This document shows, piece after piece, positions 1 to 6,534 of a DNA stretch of 7,500 nt. The notes under the pieces are model-generated. The model saw only the letters and a list, made by a program, of their open reading frames with translations, made no database searches and had not been told where the DNA came from. Origin of the DNA: Thermoguttaceae bacterium (GTDB lineage Bacteria > Planctomycetota > Planctomycetia > Pirellulales > Thermoguttaceae); the NCBI GenBank assembly GCA_028695865.1, contig JAQVID010000132.1, positions 1 to 7,500 of the forward strand. The letters run 5' to 3'. A program made the position numbers and the translations under genes. Every line of letters begins with the position of its first letter. Within the stretch, counting starts at the first letter, position 1.

Positions 1-122
1 TGGCGTCAAATTTGCGCGACTCCATTTAGGGTGCGATGAAAATTTTTCAAGCCCGTATATGGAGCGAGTGAAACGAGCGCAATTAGGGAGTGAGCGGTTC
101 GGATTTTCCGGGTGATCGCATA

Positions 123-190
123 GCAGGGGTACGGCCTGACGGGCGAACCGGGTGCCTACCGTGCGGAAACCGCTTACGCGGTTTTTCGCC
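123..190 (+). repeat. Dispersed structured repeat, copy A
   Basis: This segment matches two others in the window (copies B and C, 5.8-5.9 kb away). It shares the start CAGGGGT, then CGGCC-GAC-GG, a CC-TRC-GG stretch, and a terminal hairpin plus T-run ending TTTTTCG as in copy C. Copy A has lost the CAGGGG/CCCCTG pairing of the other two. Instead it can form GGCGAA (142-147) with TTCGCC (185-190), enclosing a perfect 7-bp hairpin AAACCGC-TTAC-GCGGTTT (167-184). Translated from base 123 it reads AGVRPDG..CLPCG, close to the same frame in copies B and C. The function is unknown; it behaves like a REP-type intergenic repeat. Confidence 0.75.
167..186 (+). terminator. Terminator-like hairpin within repeat copy A
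   Basis: A perfect 7-bp stem AAACCGC/GCGGTTT with a TTAC loop is followed by two more T residues, so the 3' arm and tail give five T in a row. It could end a + strand transcript from a gene outside the window. The A-run on the 5' arm gives a similar but weaker signal on the - strand. The T-tract is short and partly in the stem, so termination is inference. Confidence 0.4.
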
Positions 191-384
191 TGCTGCACGG
201 CTAATCGAAGTAATGCATAGAATCGACCCTTTGCTCGGCAATTTTGCGGTAAGCTCGACACTCTTCGCTTCAAACTTCTTGATTATTATCTCTCTTGTGG
301 GTTCCATGCACTTCGAATCGGCTCGAATCTGACCTGCTCGTTGACGCTTTTTGGGACTATTTTGCCCTTCTCCGGATAAAATTG

Positions 385-413
385 TTGAAGTGACAGGTCG
401 TTTCTGCTAAACT
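385..413 (+). promoter_or_regulatory. Putative promoter of the beta-helix gene
   Basis: A TTGAAG box (385-390) and a TAAACT box (408-413) are separated by 17 bases, each matching the sigma70 consensus at four of six positions. A TG at 405-406 gives an extended -10 form (TGC-TAAACT). The predicted transcript start is near 420, leaving a leader of about 80 bases before the chosen ATG. No experimental support is available from sequence alone. Confidence 0.4.
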
Positions 414-435
414 ATGACTGGATAAATACGACGTG

Positions 436-451
436 CCTTTCGCGCGAAAGG
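436..451. promoter_or_regulatory. Perfect 16-bp palindrome in the 5' leader
   Basis: CCTTTCGCGCGAAAGG is a perfect inverted repeat. It lies just downstream of the predicted transcript start and 50 bases before the start codon of the beta-helix gene. It could be a repressor operator in DNA, or a 6-bp stem with a GCGC loop in the mRNA leader. The position suits regulation of the secreted enzyme, but no regulator can be assigned. Confidence 0.5.
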
Positions 452-488
452 GTAAAATCGCCGTGAACGATTACTGTTGTTTTTTGCC

Positions 489-492
489 GGAG
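489..492 (+). promoter_or_regulatory. Ribosome binding site deciding the start at 502
   Basis: GGAG lies nine bases before the ATG at 502. This supports that start over an in-frame GTG at 433, which would place 23 mostly polar residues in front of an otherwise good signal peptide and would sit beside the palindrome at 436-451. Confidence 0.65.
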
Positions 493-501
493 TACTGTTT
501 A

Positions 502-2637
502 ATGAACCGAACGTTTTTCCTTTTTCTTTTGTTGGTTGTTGGGGTATGGTCAGTTCCTCTTGAAACCAACGCGGCGGATTCCTCACGATTGAAAGATCAA
601 TTGGACCAGGCGACGCGAAAGGCGGATGTCGTCCTCCATGTCGCGACCAGCGGTAACGATGCCTGGAGCGGGTTACTTGTAAAGCCGAATGCCGAGGGAA
701 CCGATGGTCCCTTGCGTTCTCTTGTGGGGGCACGCGACCGGCTCCGTAAATTGCGTCAGGACAATCATCAATCGGGGAAGAAGTACGCGGTTGAGGTTCA
801 TGCCGGGGTCTATTCCTTGTCGCAATCGCTCCAGTTCGGGAGCGAGGACTCGGGCACGCCGGAGGCGTCCGTCGTTTGGAAAGCGGCTGATGGTGAAGAG
901 GTCCGGCTTGTCGGCGGACGTTATCTTGATGATTTTTCCCCGGTAACCGATGAGGCGATTCGGCAGCAGCTTCCGGCCGAAGTCCGCGACAAAGTCGTTC
1001 AGTGTAACCTGAAGAAAGCCGGCGTGACCGACTTTGGTTCTCCCGGCGGAGGAGGGGCCGAACTTTTCTTCAAAAACGATCCGATGAGACTTTCGCGGTA
1101 CCCAAACAACGATTTTATGACGATCACCGACCTGGTTCGAGAAGGGACAACCGAAAAAATCATTCGTTCGACCAAGGGAATTTGTGAAGGGTATTTCATG
1201 ACGGACGATCCGCGCCCTTTTACCTGGGGTAAGGAAAAGGACCCTTGGGCGTATGGCTTTTGGTATTGGGATTGGGCCACCAGCGCGCAGAAAATAACCT
1301 CTCTCGACGCCGCGACGAAAACCATTCGGCTGGCGCCGCCGTGGCATTCCTATGGATATCGGTTGAAGCAGTGGTTTTACGCCTACAATCTTCTGTGCGA
1401 AATTGATCAGCCCGGCGAGTTTTATATCGATCGGGAAGACGGGATTTTATATTTCTATCCTCCGTCGAACGTGGAGCCGGGGACCGTCTTAATGTCCGTA
1501 CTGCACCAAATTGTTAAACTGGACCGTGTCTCAGATTTTGCTTTTGTCGGATTCCTGCTCGAAGGATGCCGCAGTGGAGCTTTGACGGTCTCCGGTGGGA
1601 AAAATGTTCTTGTCGCCCGGTGTACCGTTCGGAACATTGGCGGGACGGGCATAACGCTTGAAGGCACAGATCACACCGTTTTCGGTTGTCATGTGTACAA
1701 TGTGGGTCAAAGTGCCCTTCAAATCAGTGGTGGCAACGTCAAGACGCTTGTGCCCGGGAACGTATCGGCGGTGAACAATACGGTTCATCATTTCGGACGG
1801 ATTCAGCGGGTCTATTCGTGTGGTGTCAGTAATCGGGGAGTGGGCAATTATATTGCGAATAATCGAATCGCCGATGCTCCTCACATGGGAATTTTCTTTT
1901 CGGGTAACGATCATCTCATGGAAAAAAATGAGATTACGAATGTCTGCTATGAGTCAAATGACGCAGGCGCGATTTACGCCGGTCGCAACTGGACATCGCG
2001 AGGGAATCTGCTTAAAAACAATTATTTGCACGATATTAAGGGGTTTCGGGATCGGGGATGTGTCGGAATGTATTTGGACGACATGTTTTCGACTGCCGAC
2101 ATGATCGGAAACCTCTTTGTCAATGTGACCCGGGCCGCCATGATCGGTGGAGGTCGCGATATTCATATCGAAAATAATATTTTCGTCGACTGTGTGCCTG
2201 CGATTCACGTTGATGCAAGAGCGCTCGGATGGGCTCACGCCTGTGGCGACGGCTGGCTCGAAGAGGCCCGTAAAAAAGGAACCCTATCCGGAATCAAGTG
2301 GAAAGAACCCCCTTACAGTACCCGGTATCCCAAGCTCTTGACCATACTTGACGGGCAGCCCAAGGCACCTGAAGGAAATGTGATCGCGCACAACATTTGC
2401 TTCGGCGGGAGTTGGGACAAGAACAAAGGAGGGGGAAGCAGTATTGAGAAAAAAGCCGCCCCGTTTGTCGACTTGCATGACAATTTCATTGGCGACCCGC
2501 TTTTTGTCGACGCCGCGAAACGTGATTTTCGACTTCGTGCCGATTCTCCGGCAAAGAAGATTGGTTTTGAACCGATTCCATTTGAAAAGATTGGAACTTA
2601 TTCGCATGAGCTTGCGGTTCCTGTGGCCGGGAAATAA
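502..2637 (+). CDS. Secreted right-handed parallel beta-helix protein, probable glycan-active enzyme
   Basis: The product is a 711-residue exported protein. The start at ATG 502 gives a clean signal peptide: a short charged n-region (MNR), a hydrophobic core at about 5-18, and a likely cleavage after A24 or A25. Residues about 43-140 carry the entry motif of large secreted beta-helix enzymes (SGNDAWSG, then GTDGP...ARD and SEDSGTPEA). A middle section follows with WYWDWA (about 254-259) and QPGEFYIDREDGILYFYPP (303-321). From about 340 to 620 there are many N/G-rich beta-helix turns such as NNTVHH, NNRI and NNIF. D487 in NDAGAIYAGR and D526/D527 in YLDD are about 40 residues apart and are candidate catalytic acids. 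The layout resembles GH141 and GH120-type glycoside hydrolases, less likely a polysaccharide lyase. The fold is confident; the substrate is not. It stands alone, with no operon partner. Confidence 0.85.
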   Translation: MNRTFFLFLLLVVGVWSVPLETNAADSSRLKDQLDQATRKADVVLHVATSGNDAWSGLLVKPNAEGTDGPLRSLVGARDRLRKLRQDNHQSGKKYAVEVHAGVYSLSQSLQFGSEDSGTPEASVVWKAADGEEVRLVGGRYLDDFSPVTDEAIRQQLPAEVRDKVVQCNLKKAGVTDFGSPGGGGAELFFKNDPMRLSRYPNNDFMTITDLVREGTTEKIIRSTKGICEGYFMTDDPRPFTWGKEKDPWAYGFWYWDWATSAQKITSLDAATKTIRLAPPWHSYGYRLKQWFYAYNLLCEIDQPGEFYIDREDGILYFYPPSNVEPGTVLMSVLHQIVKLDRVSDFAFVGFLLEGCRSGALTVSGGKNVLVARCTVRNIGGTGITLEGTDHTVFGCHVYNVGQSALQISGGNVKTLVPGNVSAVNNTVHHFGRIQRVYSCGVSNRGVGNYIANNRIADAPHMGIFFSGNDHLMEKNEITNVCYESNDAGAIYAGRNWTSRGNLLKNNYLHDIKGFRDRGCVGMYLDDMFSTADMIGNLFVNVTRAAMIGGGRDIHIENNIFVDCVPAIHVDARALGWAHACGDGWLEEARKKGTLSGIKWKEPPYSTRYPKLLTILDGQPKAPEGNVIAHNICFGGSWDKNKGGGSSIEKKAAPFVDLHDNFIGDPLFVDAAKRDFRLRADSPAKKIGFEPIPFEKIGTYSHELAVPVAGK

Positions 2638-2967
2638 ATGGTCGGTCTCCTTTGGTTATCGTTTTAAAAAACCGGCAGACCGGCGAGCGGGAGAATTGCC
2701 CCCTGCTTCCCGGTCCGGCCGTACTCCAATATTGCGAAGAACGATTTTACGTGCAGAGGAATGAATTAACCGCGCAGATGTTAGAGTGCGGTAAACCGGG
2801 GACTAGCGCTTACTGTACTCTTGGCCGCCCGCGCTTATCCCACTCCAATTCCGCACAGGAGACCAATCGCGGTTTCTCTGGTTTACCTGTAATACTCAAT
2901 GCAGTCTGTCTGCTTGTTTTATCGTGCCGGTGCAGTTTTCTTCATCAATGTGTTTGAAAATGTAATC

Positions 2968-2985
2968 ACACAATAAAAATTGTGT
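2968..2985. repeat. Short inverted repeat upstream of alaS
   Basis: ACACAAT and ATTGTGT form a perfect 7-bp inverted repeat around AAAA. Beyond one mismatch on each side, two more pairs can form. It is AT-rich and about 190 bases before the alaS start, so it is more plausible as a protein-binding site than as a stable RNA hairpin. No function is assignable. Confidence 0.45.
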
Positions 2986-3071
2986 AATGTATCAAGTTTA
3001 CAGGGAAGACACGCCCAAAACCGGTCAAGTACCATCCAATTCCGCTCCCTTTTTGCTTGCCGCTTCCCCCT

Positions 3072-3107
3072 TTCAGAAATCTCATTATATTATATATTAT
3101 AGTATTT
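3072..3107 (+). promoter_or_regulatory. Probable alaS promoter region
   Basis: The run from 3083 to 3107 is almost entirely A and T and contains several overlapping -10-like hexamers, including TATATT (3093-3098) and TATTAT (3095-3100). TTCAGA at 3072-3077 sits 17 bases before the latter and matches the -35 consensus at four of six positions. The exact boxes cannot be fixed, but this is the best promoter candidate before alaS and would give a leader of about 70 bases. I see no T-box or other riboswitch pattern. Confidence 0.4.
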
Positions 3108-3176
3108 GGCGCCGATTTGTCGTTATTGACCAGCGTATTTCAACACGATTATTACATCAGTTAAAAGAGAGAACCC

Positions 3177-5798
3177 ATGAAAACTAATGAACTGCGGGAA
3201 AAATATTTGACGTTTTTTGAGGGCAAGGGATGTGTCCGCCGTCCGAGCGACGTGCTCGTTCCCCGATGGGACCCGTCGGTACTCTTTACCCCGGCCGGTA
3301 TGAATCAGTTCAAGGACCATTTTCTTGGGCGCTGTAAACTGGAGTTTACCAGGGCGACCACTTGTCAAAAATGCCTCCGAACCGGTGATATTGACAACGT
3401 AGGGCGAACGGCCTATCATCATACCTTTTTCGAAATGCTCGGTAATTTCAGTTTCGGCGACTATTTCAAACGTGAAGCAATTCATTGGGCCTGGGAATTT
3501 CTGACAGATAAAAAATGGCTTGGACTCAACCCGGACCTCCTTTCGGCGACCGTCTATCTGGACGATCAGGAAGCGGCTAATATCTGGTTGAACGAAATCA
3601 AGCTTCCCAAGGAACGCTTGCAATATCTTGGCGAGGACGAAAATTTTTGGCCGGCCGAAGCTCCTTCCAAAGGTCCTGACGGTGTGTGCGGTCCATGCAG
3701 TGAAATTTATTACAAGACGAGATTGGGTGAAGTTGAAATCTGGAACCTTGTTTTTACGCAGTTCAACCGGGTAGGCAATCCTCCGGATAATCTCCAGCCG
3801 CTTCCGAGCAAGAATATTGATACGGGAATGGGGCTGGAGCGAACAGCCGCGGCGTTGCAAGGTGTGGATACGAATTTCCACATTGATATTCTGCGTCCAC
3901 TGGTAGAAGCCGCCGCGGAAGTTTGCAAAGTGAAGTATGACGATCAGGATTTGACGAACGATACCGGTCGTCGCTTGCGTCGTATTGCGGACCATGTTCG
4001 CGCTTGTACTTTTGCGGTGCATGAGAACGTTTATCCGGGCAACAAAGAAGAAAAATACGTCATTCGCCGTTTGCTCCGTCGTGCTGTCCTTGATGGATTC
4101 CAGATGGGGTTGGACAAGCCGTTCCTTTATCAGTTGGTTCCAACGGTTGCCGAACTGATGAAAGCCCAGTATCCGGAGATTTCCGAAACGGTCGAGCGCG
4201 TTCAAGGAGTGATTTCCGCGGAAGAAGAACATTTTCTCGGAACGATTGACTCGGGCTTGAGCCGAATTGACGCGATTTTCAATTCCATGGTGGACGACAA
4301 GCGGGCCATGGTCAGCGGTACGGAAGCGTTCGAGATGTATCAGACCTACGGTTTTCCGCCCGAACTGTTCGAAATGCTTGCGGGCGAACGCCGACTTGGA
4401 TTCGATTGGGAAGGCTTCGAAAAGGAAATGCAGCATCATGGCGAGATTTCCGGCAGTACCGAAAAGAATCTTCTCTTCAAACACGATCCGCTTGAATCGA
4501 TTAAAAAAGGAACGGCCCCGACGGATTTTGTTGGTTATTCGCAGGAAACTTGCGACGATGCCCGGGTTGTCGCTCTGGTTGTAGACGATAAACTGGTCGA
4601 GGAAATTGATCCGACGATCGCCGGTTCAGAATACAAAATCATTTTGAACAAGACGCCGTTCTATGCCGAAAAAGGCGGTCAGGTAGGCGATACAGGCAAG
4701 ATCACCAAGGACGATTTTGCGTTTGATGTCCTTTCCACTCAATATGACGGTCAACTGATTGTACACATTGGTAAACCGTCCGCAGGGCGAATCTGTGTTG
4801 ATTCAACGGTTTGCGCGCAAATAGACTCCGGGCGAAGGCTTGGTATTGCCCGGGCACACAGTGCCACGCATTTGCTTCATCACGCATTGCGTCAGCGGCT
4901 GGGCGGTCATGCCGAGCAGCAAGGTTCCAAGGTCGATTGCGATGTTTTGCGTTTCGACTTCACTCATCACAAAGCGATTGATGCTGAAACGCTTGACGCA
5001 ATTGAAAGCGACGTTAATCGCATGATACTCGAATCGATTCCGGTTCAGTGTGATGTTATGCCGCTTGAAGACGCTCGAAAAGTCGGTGCCATGATGCTCT
5101 TCGGCGAAAAGTATCCTGACGTCGTTCGTGTGATTCAAATGGGCCCATCCAAAGAGCTTTGTGGTGGAACTCACCTTAAAAACTGCGGTCAAATCGGCTC
5201 GTGCAAAATTATTGCTGAAGAAAGTGTCGCCGCGGGTACTCGTCGTATTACCGCTTTTACCGGTATGGAAGCGGTTGCCCGGGCACAGAAAATGGACCGA
5301 ATCGGAACAACGCTTGCGGCCATGCTTCGTGTTCCGGTGGAAGATGTTCCGGTCCGGGTCGAAGCTCTCGTCGATATTACCAAGAAGCTCCGCAAGCAGG
5401 TCGAAACGCTTGCTCGCAAGGGTGATCTTTCGATTGATTCGATTATCGAAGGGGCTCAAGAAGTCAATGGTATCAAGGTGATTCTTTGGATGGCCAAAGA
5501 CAAAGACCTGAATATGCTTCGTGACGCCATAGACCAGATTCGTCGCAAGGCCTCTCCGGCCGCGATTATTTTGGCCAATGTGCAAACTGCGGATAAAAAA
5601 GTTACTCTGTTGGCCGCGTTCACCAAAGATTTGGTTGCCCGGGGCTTTAGCGCCGTCGATTGGATTAAAGCAACGGCGAAATTCGTTGAAGGGGGTGGGG
5701 GCGGACGTCCTGATCTTGCTCAGGCAGGCGGGAAGAAACCCGAAGGGCTTCCCGAAGCGTTTTTGGCCGCCAAGAAATGGCTTGAAGCCCGCGAATAA
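3177..5798 (+). CDS. alaS: Alanyl-tRNA synthetase
   Basis: This cytoplasmic class II synthetase charges tRNA-Ala with alanine and hydrolyses mischarged Ser/Gly-tRNA-Ala. At 873 residues it matches the usual bacterial length of about 875. The aminoacylation domain shows RATTCQKCLRTGD (about 59-71), FFEMLGNFSFGDYFK (84-98), GPCSEIYY (172-179) and NIDTGMGLER (213-222), with the tRNA-recognition helix RRLLRRAV at about 297-304. The editing domain has EKGGQVGD (498-505), HSATH (561-565) and CGGTH (662-666), which supply the zinc-binding His/Cys residues. The C-terminal C-Ala domain carries a five-glycine run followed by RPD (839-846). An AGAGAGA purine stretch just before ATG 3177 serves as ribosome binding site. 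No frameshift or missing key residue is visible. It appears to be monocistronic, with over 500 bases on both sides. The antisense open frames across it are shadows. Confidence 0.98.
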   Translation: MKTNELREKYLTFFEGKGCVRRPSDVLVPRWDPSVLFTPAGMNQFKDHFLGRCKLEFTRATTCQKCLRTGDIDNVGRTAYHHTFFEMLGNFSFGDYFKREAIHWAWEFLTDKKWLGLNPDLLSATVYLDDQEAANIWLNEIKLPKERLQYLGEDENFWPAEAPSKGPDGVCGPCSEIYYKTRLGEVEIWNLVFTQFNRVGNPPDNLQPLPSKNIDTGMGLERTAAALQGVDTNFHIDILRPLVEAAAEVCKVKYDDQDLTNDTGRRLRRIADHVRACTFAVHENVYPGNKEEKYVIRRLLRRAVLDGFQMGLDKPFLYQLVPTVAELMKAQYPEISETVERVQGVISAEEEHFLGTIDSGLSRIDAIFNSMVDDKRAMVSGTEAFEMYQTYGFPPELFEMLAGERRLGFDWEGFEKEMQHHGEISGSTEKNLLFKHDPLESIKKGTAPTDFVGYSQETCDDARVVALVVDDKLVEEIDPTIAGSEYKIILNKTPFYAEKGGQVGDTGKITKDDFAFDVLSTQYDGQLIVHIGKPSAGRICVDSTVCAQIDSGRRLGIARAHSATHLLHHALRQRLGGHAEQQGSKVDCDVLRFDFTHHKAIDAETLDAIESDVNRMILESIPVQCDVMPLEDARKVGAMMLFGEKYPDVVRVIQMGPSKELCGGTHLKNCGQIGSCKIIAEESVAAGTRRITAFTGMEAVARAQKMDRIGTTLAAMLRVPVEDVPVRVEALVDITKKLRKQVETLARKGDLSIDSIIEGAQEVNGIKVILWMAKDKDLNMLRDAIDQIRRKASPAAIILANVQTADKKVTLLAAFTKDLVARGFSAVDWIKATAKFVEGGGGGRPDLAQAGGKKPEGLPEAFLAAKKWLEARE

Positions 5799-5827
5799 TC
5801 ATATCGTCACAAGGGCGTTATTTGTGA

Positions 5828-5885
5828 TCCTTGCTATTGTCTGTTTTCGCGTTGACAACGAAAACAACAGAATACATGGCAAGGA
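5828..5885 (+). other. Long imperfect hairpin downstream of alaS
   Basis: TCCTTGC (5828-5834) pairs perfectly with GCAAGGA (5879-5885). Inside, TATT (5835-5838) can pair with AATA (5871-5874), and TGTTTTCG (5842-5849) with CGAAAACA (5859-5866). It begins 30 bases after the alaS stop. It may be a 3' stabilising structure or terminator for the alaS mRNA, but no T-run follows, so this is not a standard intrinsic terminator. Confidence 0.5.
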
Positions 5886-5929
5886 CCAACAATAAACCGT
5901 TCATGCCGCGATGAATGCCGCGTACTTTT

Positions 5930-5988
5930 GCAGGGGTGTGGCCAGACGCCGCAAGCCCCTGCTTGCCATATGGTCCCCTCATGGGGTT
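5930..5988 (+). repeat. Dispersed structured repeat, copy B
   Basis: GCAGGGG (5930-5936) pairs with CCCCTGC (5956-5962), and TGTGGC (5937-5942) with GCCGCA (5948-5953; one G-U), around a CAGAC loop with a two-base AG bulge. This gives a 13-bp stem. A palindrome CCATATGG (5966-5973) and a second hairpin CCCC-TCAT-GGGG (5975-5986) follow. It is the best-paired of the three copies. It shares most bases with copy C, 102 bases downstream, and fewer with copy A. Confidence 0.8.
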
Positions 5989-6031
5989 AGAATTTCTTAA
6001 ACAAAAATCATACAATTTCAGCGATCGTATG

Positions 6032-6098
6032 ACAGGGGTGCGGCCAGACGGCGAAAGCCCCTGCCTGCCATACGGAACCCCCTAACGGGATTTTTCGT
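6032..6098 (+). repeat. Dispersed structured repeat, copy C
   Basis: CAGGGG (6033-6038) pairs with CCCCTG (6058-6063), and GCC (6043-6045) with GGC (6050-6052) around an AGAC loop. The second hairpin is degenerate (CCC-TAAC-GGG, 6080-6089) and is followed by ATTTTTCG. CGAAA (6052-6056) could instead pair with TTTCG (6093-6097), a pairing that copy A also retains. The segment ends about 20 bases before the tandem array. Confidence 0.8.
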
Positions 6099-6118
6099 TG
6101 CTTCCCGTGTCTTCTGTC

Positions 6119-6232
6119 GTAGTACAAGTATGCCGTTGTAGTACAAGTATCCCGCTGTAGTGTAAGTATCCCATTGTAGTATTAGTATCCCATTGTAGTA
6201 TTAGTATCCCACTGCGGTATAAGTTTCTCGTG
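6119..6232. repeat. Tandem array of 19-bp units
   Basis: Five clear units and one decayed unit lie head to tail with no spacers: 6119-6137, 6138-6156, 6157-6175, 6176-6194, 6195-6213 and 6214-6232. The consensus is GTAGTAYAAGTATCCCRYT. Units 4 and 5 differ at one base, and similarity falls off with distance along the array, which suggests growth by duplication of neighbours. The 19-bp period does not preserve a reading frame, and lack of spacers rules out a CRISPR. The array ends about 235 bases before the IclR promoter. It could be a set of protein-binding sites or a variable-number repeat. Confidence 0.9.
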
Positions 6233-6468
6233 TTTACTTCCCTCAAAATGTAACACTCTTCTTATGTTAACGTTTTTCGCGTAGGCACTCTTGCCCGCGA
6301 TTCCGGAAGTTTTTACCCTGTGTGTAAAGGTCGAACCGGGAGCTTTTCTGCCGTGTTGCCCCTGTTTAACGCACTCAAAACCGCGACTCAAAAGAAGTTG
6401 TTCAAGTCGACAAGTATCGGGAGAAAACGATTTTTTTGGAATTTTTGCCTGTCCGTAACATTTCACGC

Positions 6469-6496
6469 TTGACATGGGTCGGAATCGACATAAAAT
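6469..6496 (+). promoter_or_regulatory. Promoter of the IclR gene and downstream operon
   Basis: A perfect TTGACA (6469-6474) is followed after 16 bases by TAAAAT (6491-6496), which matches the -10 consensus at five of six positions. Transcription would start near 6503, about 50 bases before the ATG at 6554. This is the strongest promoter-like sequence in the window. Confidence 0.7.
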
Positions 6497-6520
6497 ATAA
6501 AGTACGCTGGTAAACCTAAT

Positions 6521-6534
6521 ATTTATATATAAAT
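6521..6534. promoter_or_regulatory. AT palindrome, candidate operator
   Basis: ATTTATATATAAAT is a perfect 14-bp palindrome just downstream of the predicted transcript start and 19 bases before the IclR start codon. IclR-type regulators commonly bind palindromes of about this size near their own promoters, so autoregulation is a reasonable inference. Palindromes made only of A and T also arise easily by chance. Confidence 0.4.

Larger units (their letters stand above)
1..501. other. Gene-free upstream region
   Basis: I find no convincing gene here. Open frames on both strands at about 83-332 run through repeat copy A and resemble no protein I recognise. The stretch holds a short AT palindrome-like sequence at 37-49 (TGAAAA-T-TTTTCA), repeat copy A (123-190) with a terminator-like hairpin, then a plausible promoter and a perfect palindrome serving the beta-helix gene. 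The first 120 bases could be the downstream flank of a gene lying outside the window, but no stop codon context proves it. Confidence 0.6.
2638..3176. other. Intergenic region between beta-helix gene and alaS
   Basis: These 539 bases contain no gene I can support. Right after the stop codon, GTCGGTCT (2641-2648) can pair with AGACCGGC (2677-2684; eight pairs, one G-U), but no T-run follows, so it is not a standard terminator. The middle (about 2720-2940) shows nothing I recognise. A short inverted repeat (2968-2985) and an AT-rich promoter-like run (3083-3107) precede alaS. Confidence 0.55.

Noticed and set aside
90..332. Open frames on both strands near the left edge
   Set aside because: They run through repeat copy A, lack a clear ribosome binding site and match nothing I recognise.
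433..501. GTG at 433 as start of the beta-helix gene
   Set aside because: It would add 23 residues before a good signal peptide. ATG 502 has a GGAG nine bases upstream, and the palindrome at 436-451 suits a leader better than coding sequence.
2652..2957. 101-residue open frame on the + strand after the beta-helix gene
   Set aside because: No ribosome binding site or domain is visible and its composition looks like random intergenic translation.
2987..3176. T-box or other riboswitch controlling alaS
   Set aside because: I see no T-box sequence, specifier loop or antiterminator arrangement, and the AT-rich run is better explained as a promoter.
3123..4484. 453-residue open frame on the - strand
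   Set aside because: It lies antisense to alaS, whose motifs are complete, and has no recognisable domain. It is a shadow of the real coding frame.
4803..5585. 260-residue open frame on the - strand
   Set aside because: Also antisense to alaS, with no family resemblance.
5818..5904. Short - strand open frame encoding a hydrophobic peptide (MNGLLLVLAMYSVVFVV...)
   Set aside because: It looks membrane-like, but it lies within the hairpin downstream of alaS and I see no promoter or clear ribosome binding site; the hydrophobicity can follow from the T-rich hairpin arm.
6119..6232. CRISPR array
   Set aside because: The 19-bp units are contiguous with no spacers, and no cas gene is present.
123..6232. 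Insertion sequence or transposon bounded by the repeat copies
   Set aside because: The copies are in the same orientation, enclose housekeeping alaS, and no transposase or target-site duplication is visible.
6414..6437. Terminator at ATCG...CGAT followed by seven T
   Set aside because: The stem has only four pairs with an eight-base loop, too weak to call despite the T-run.
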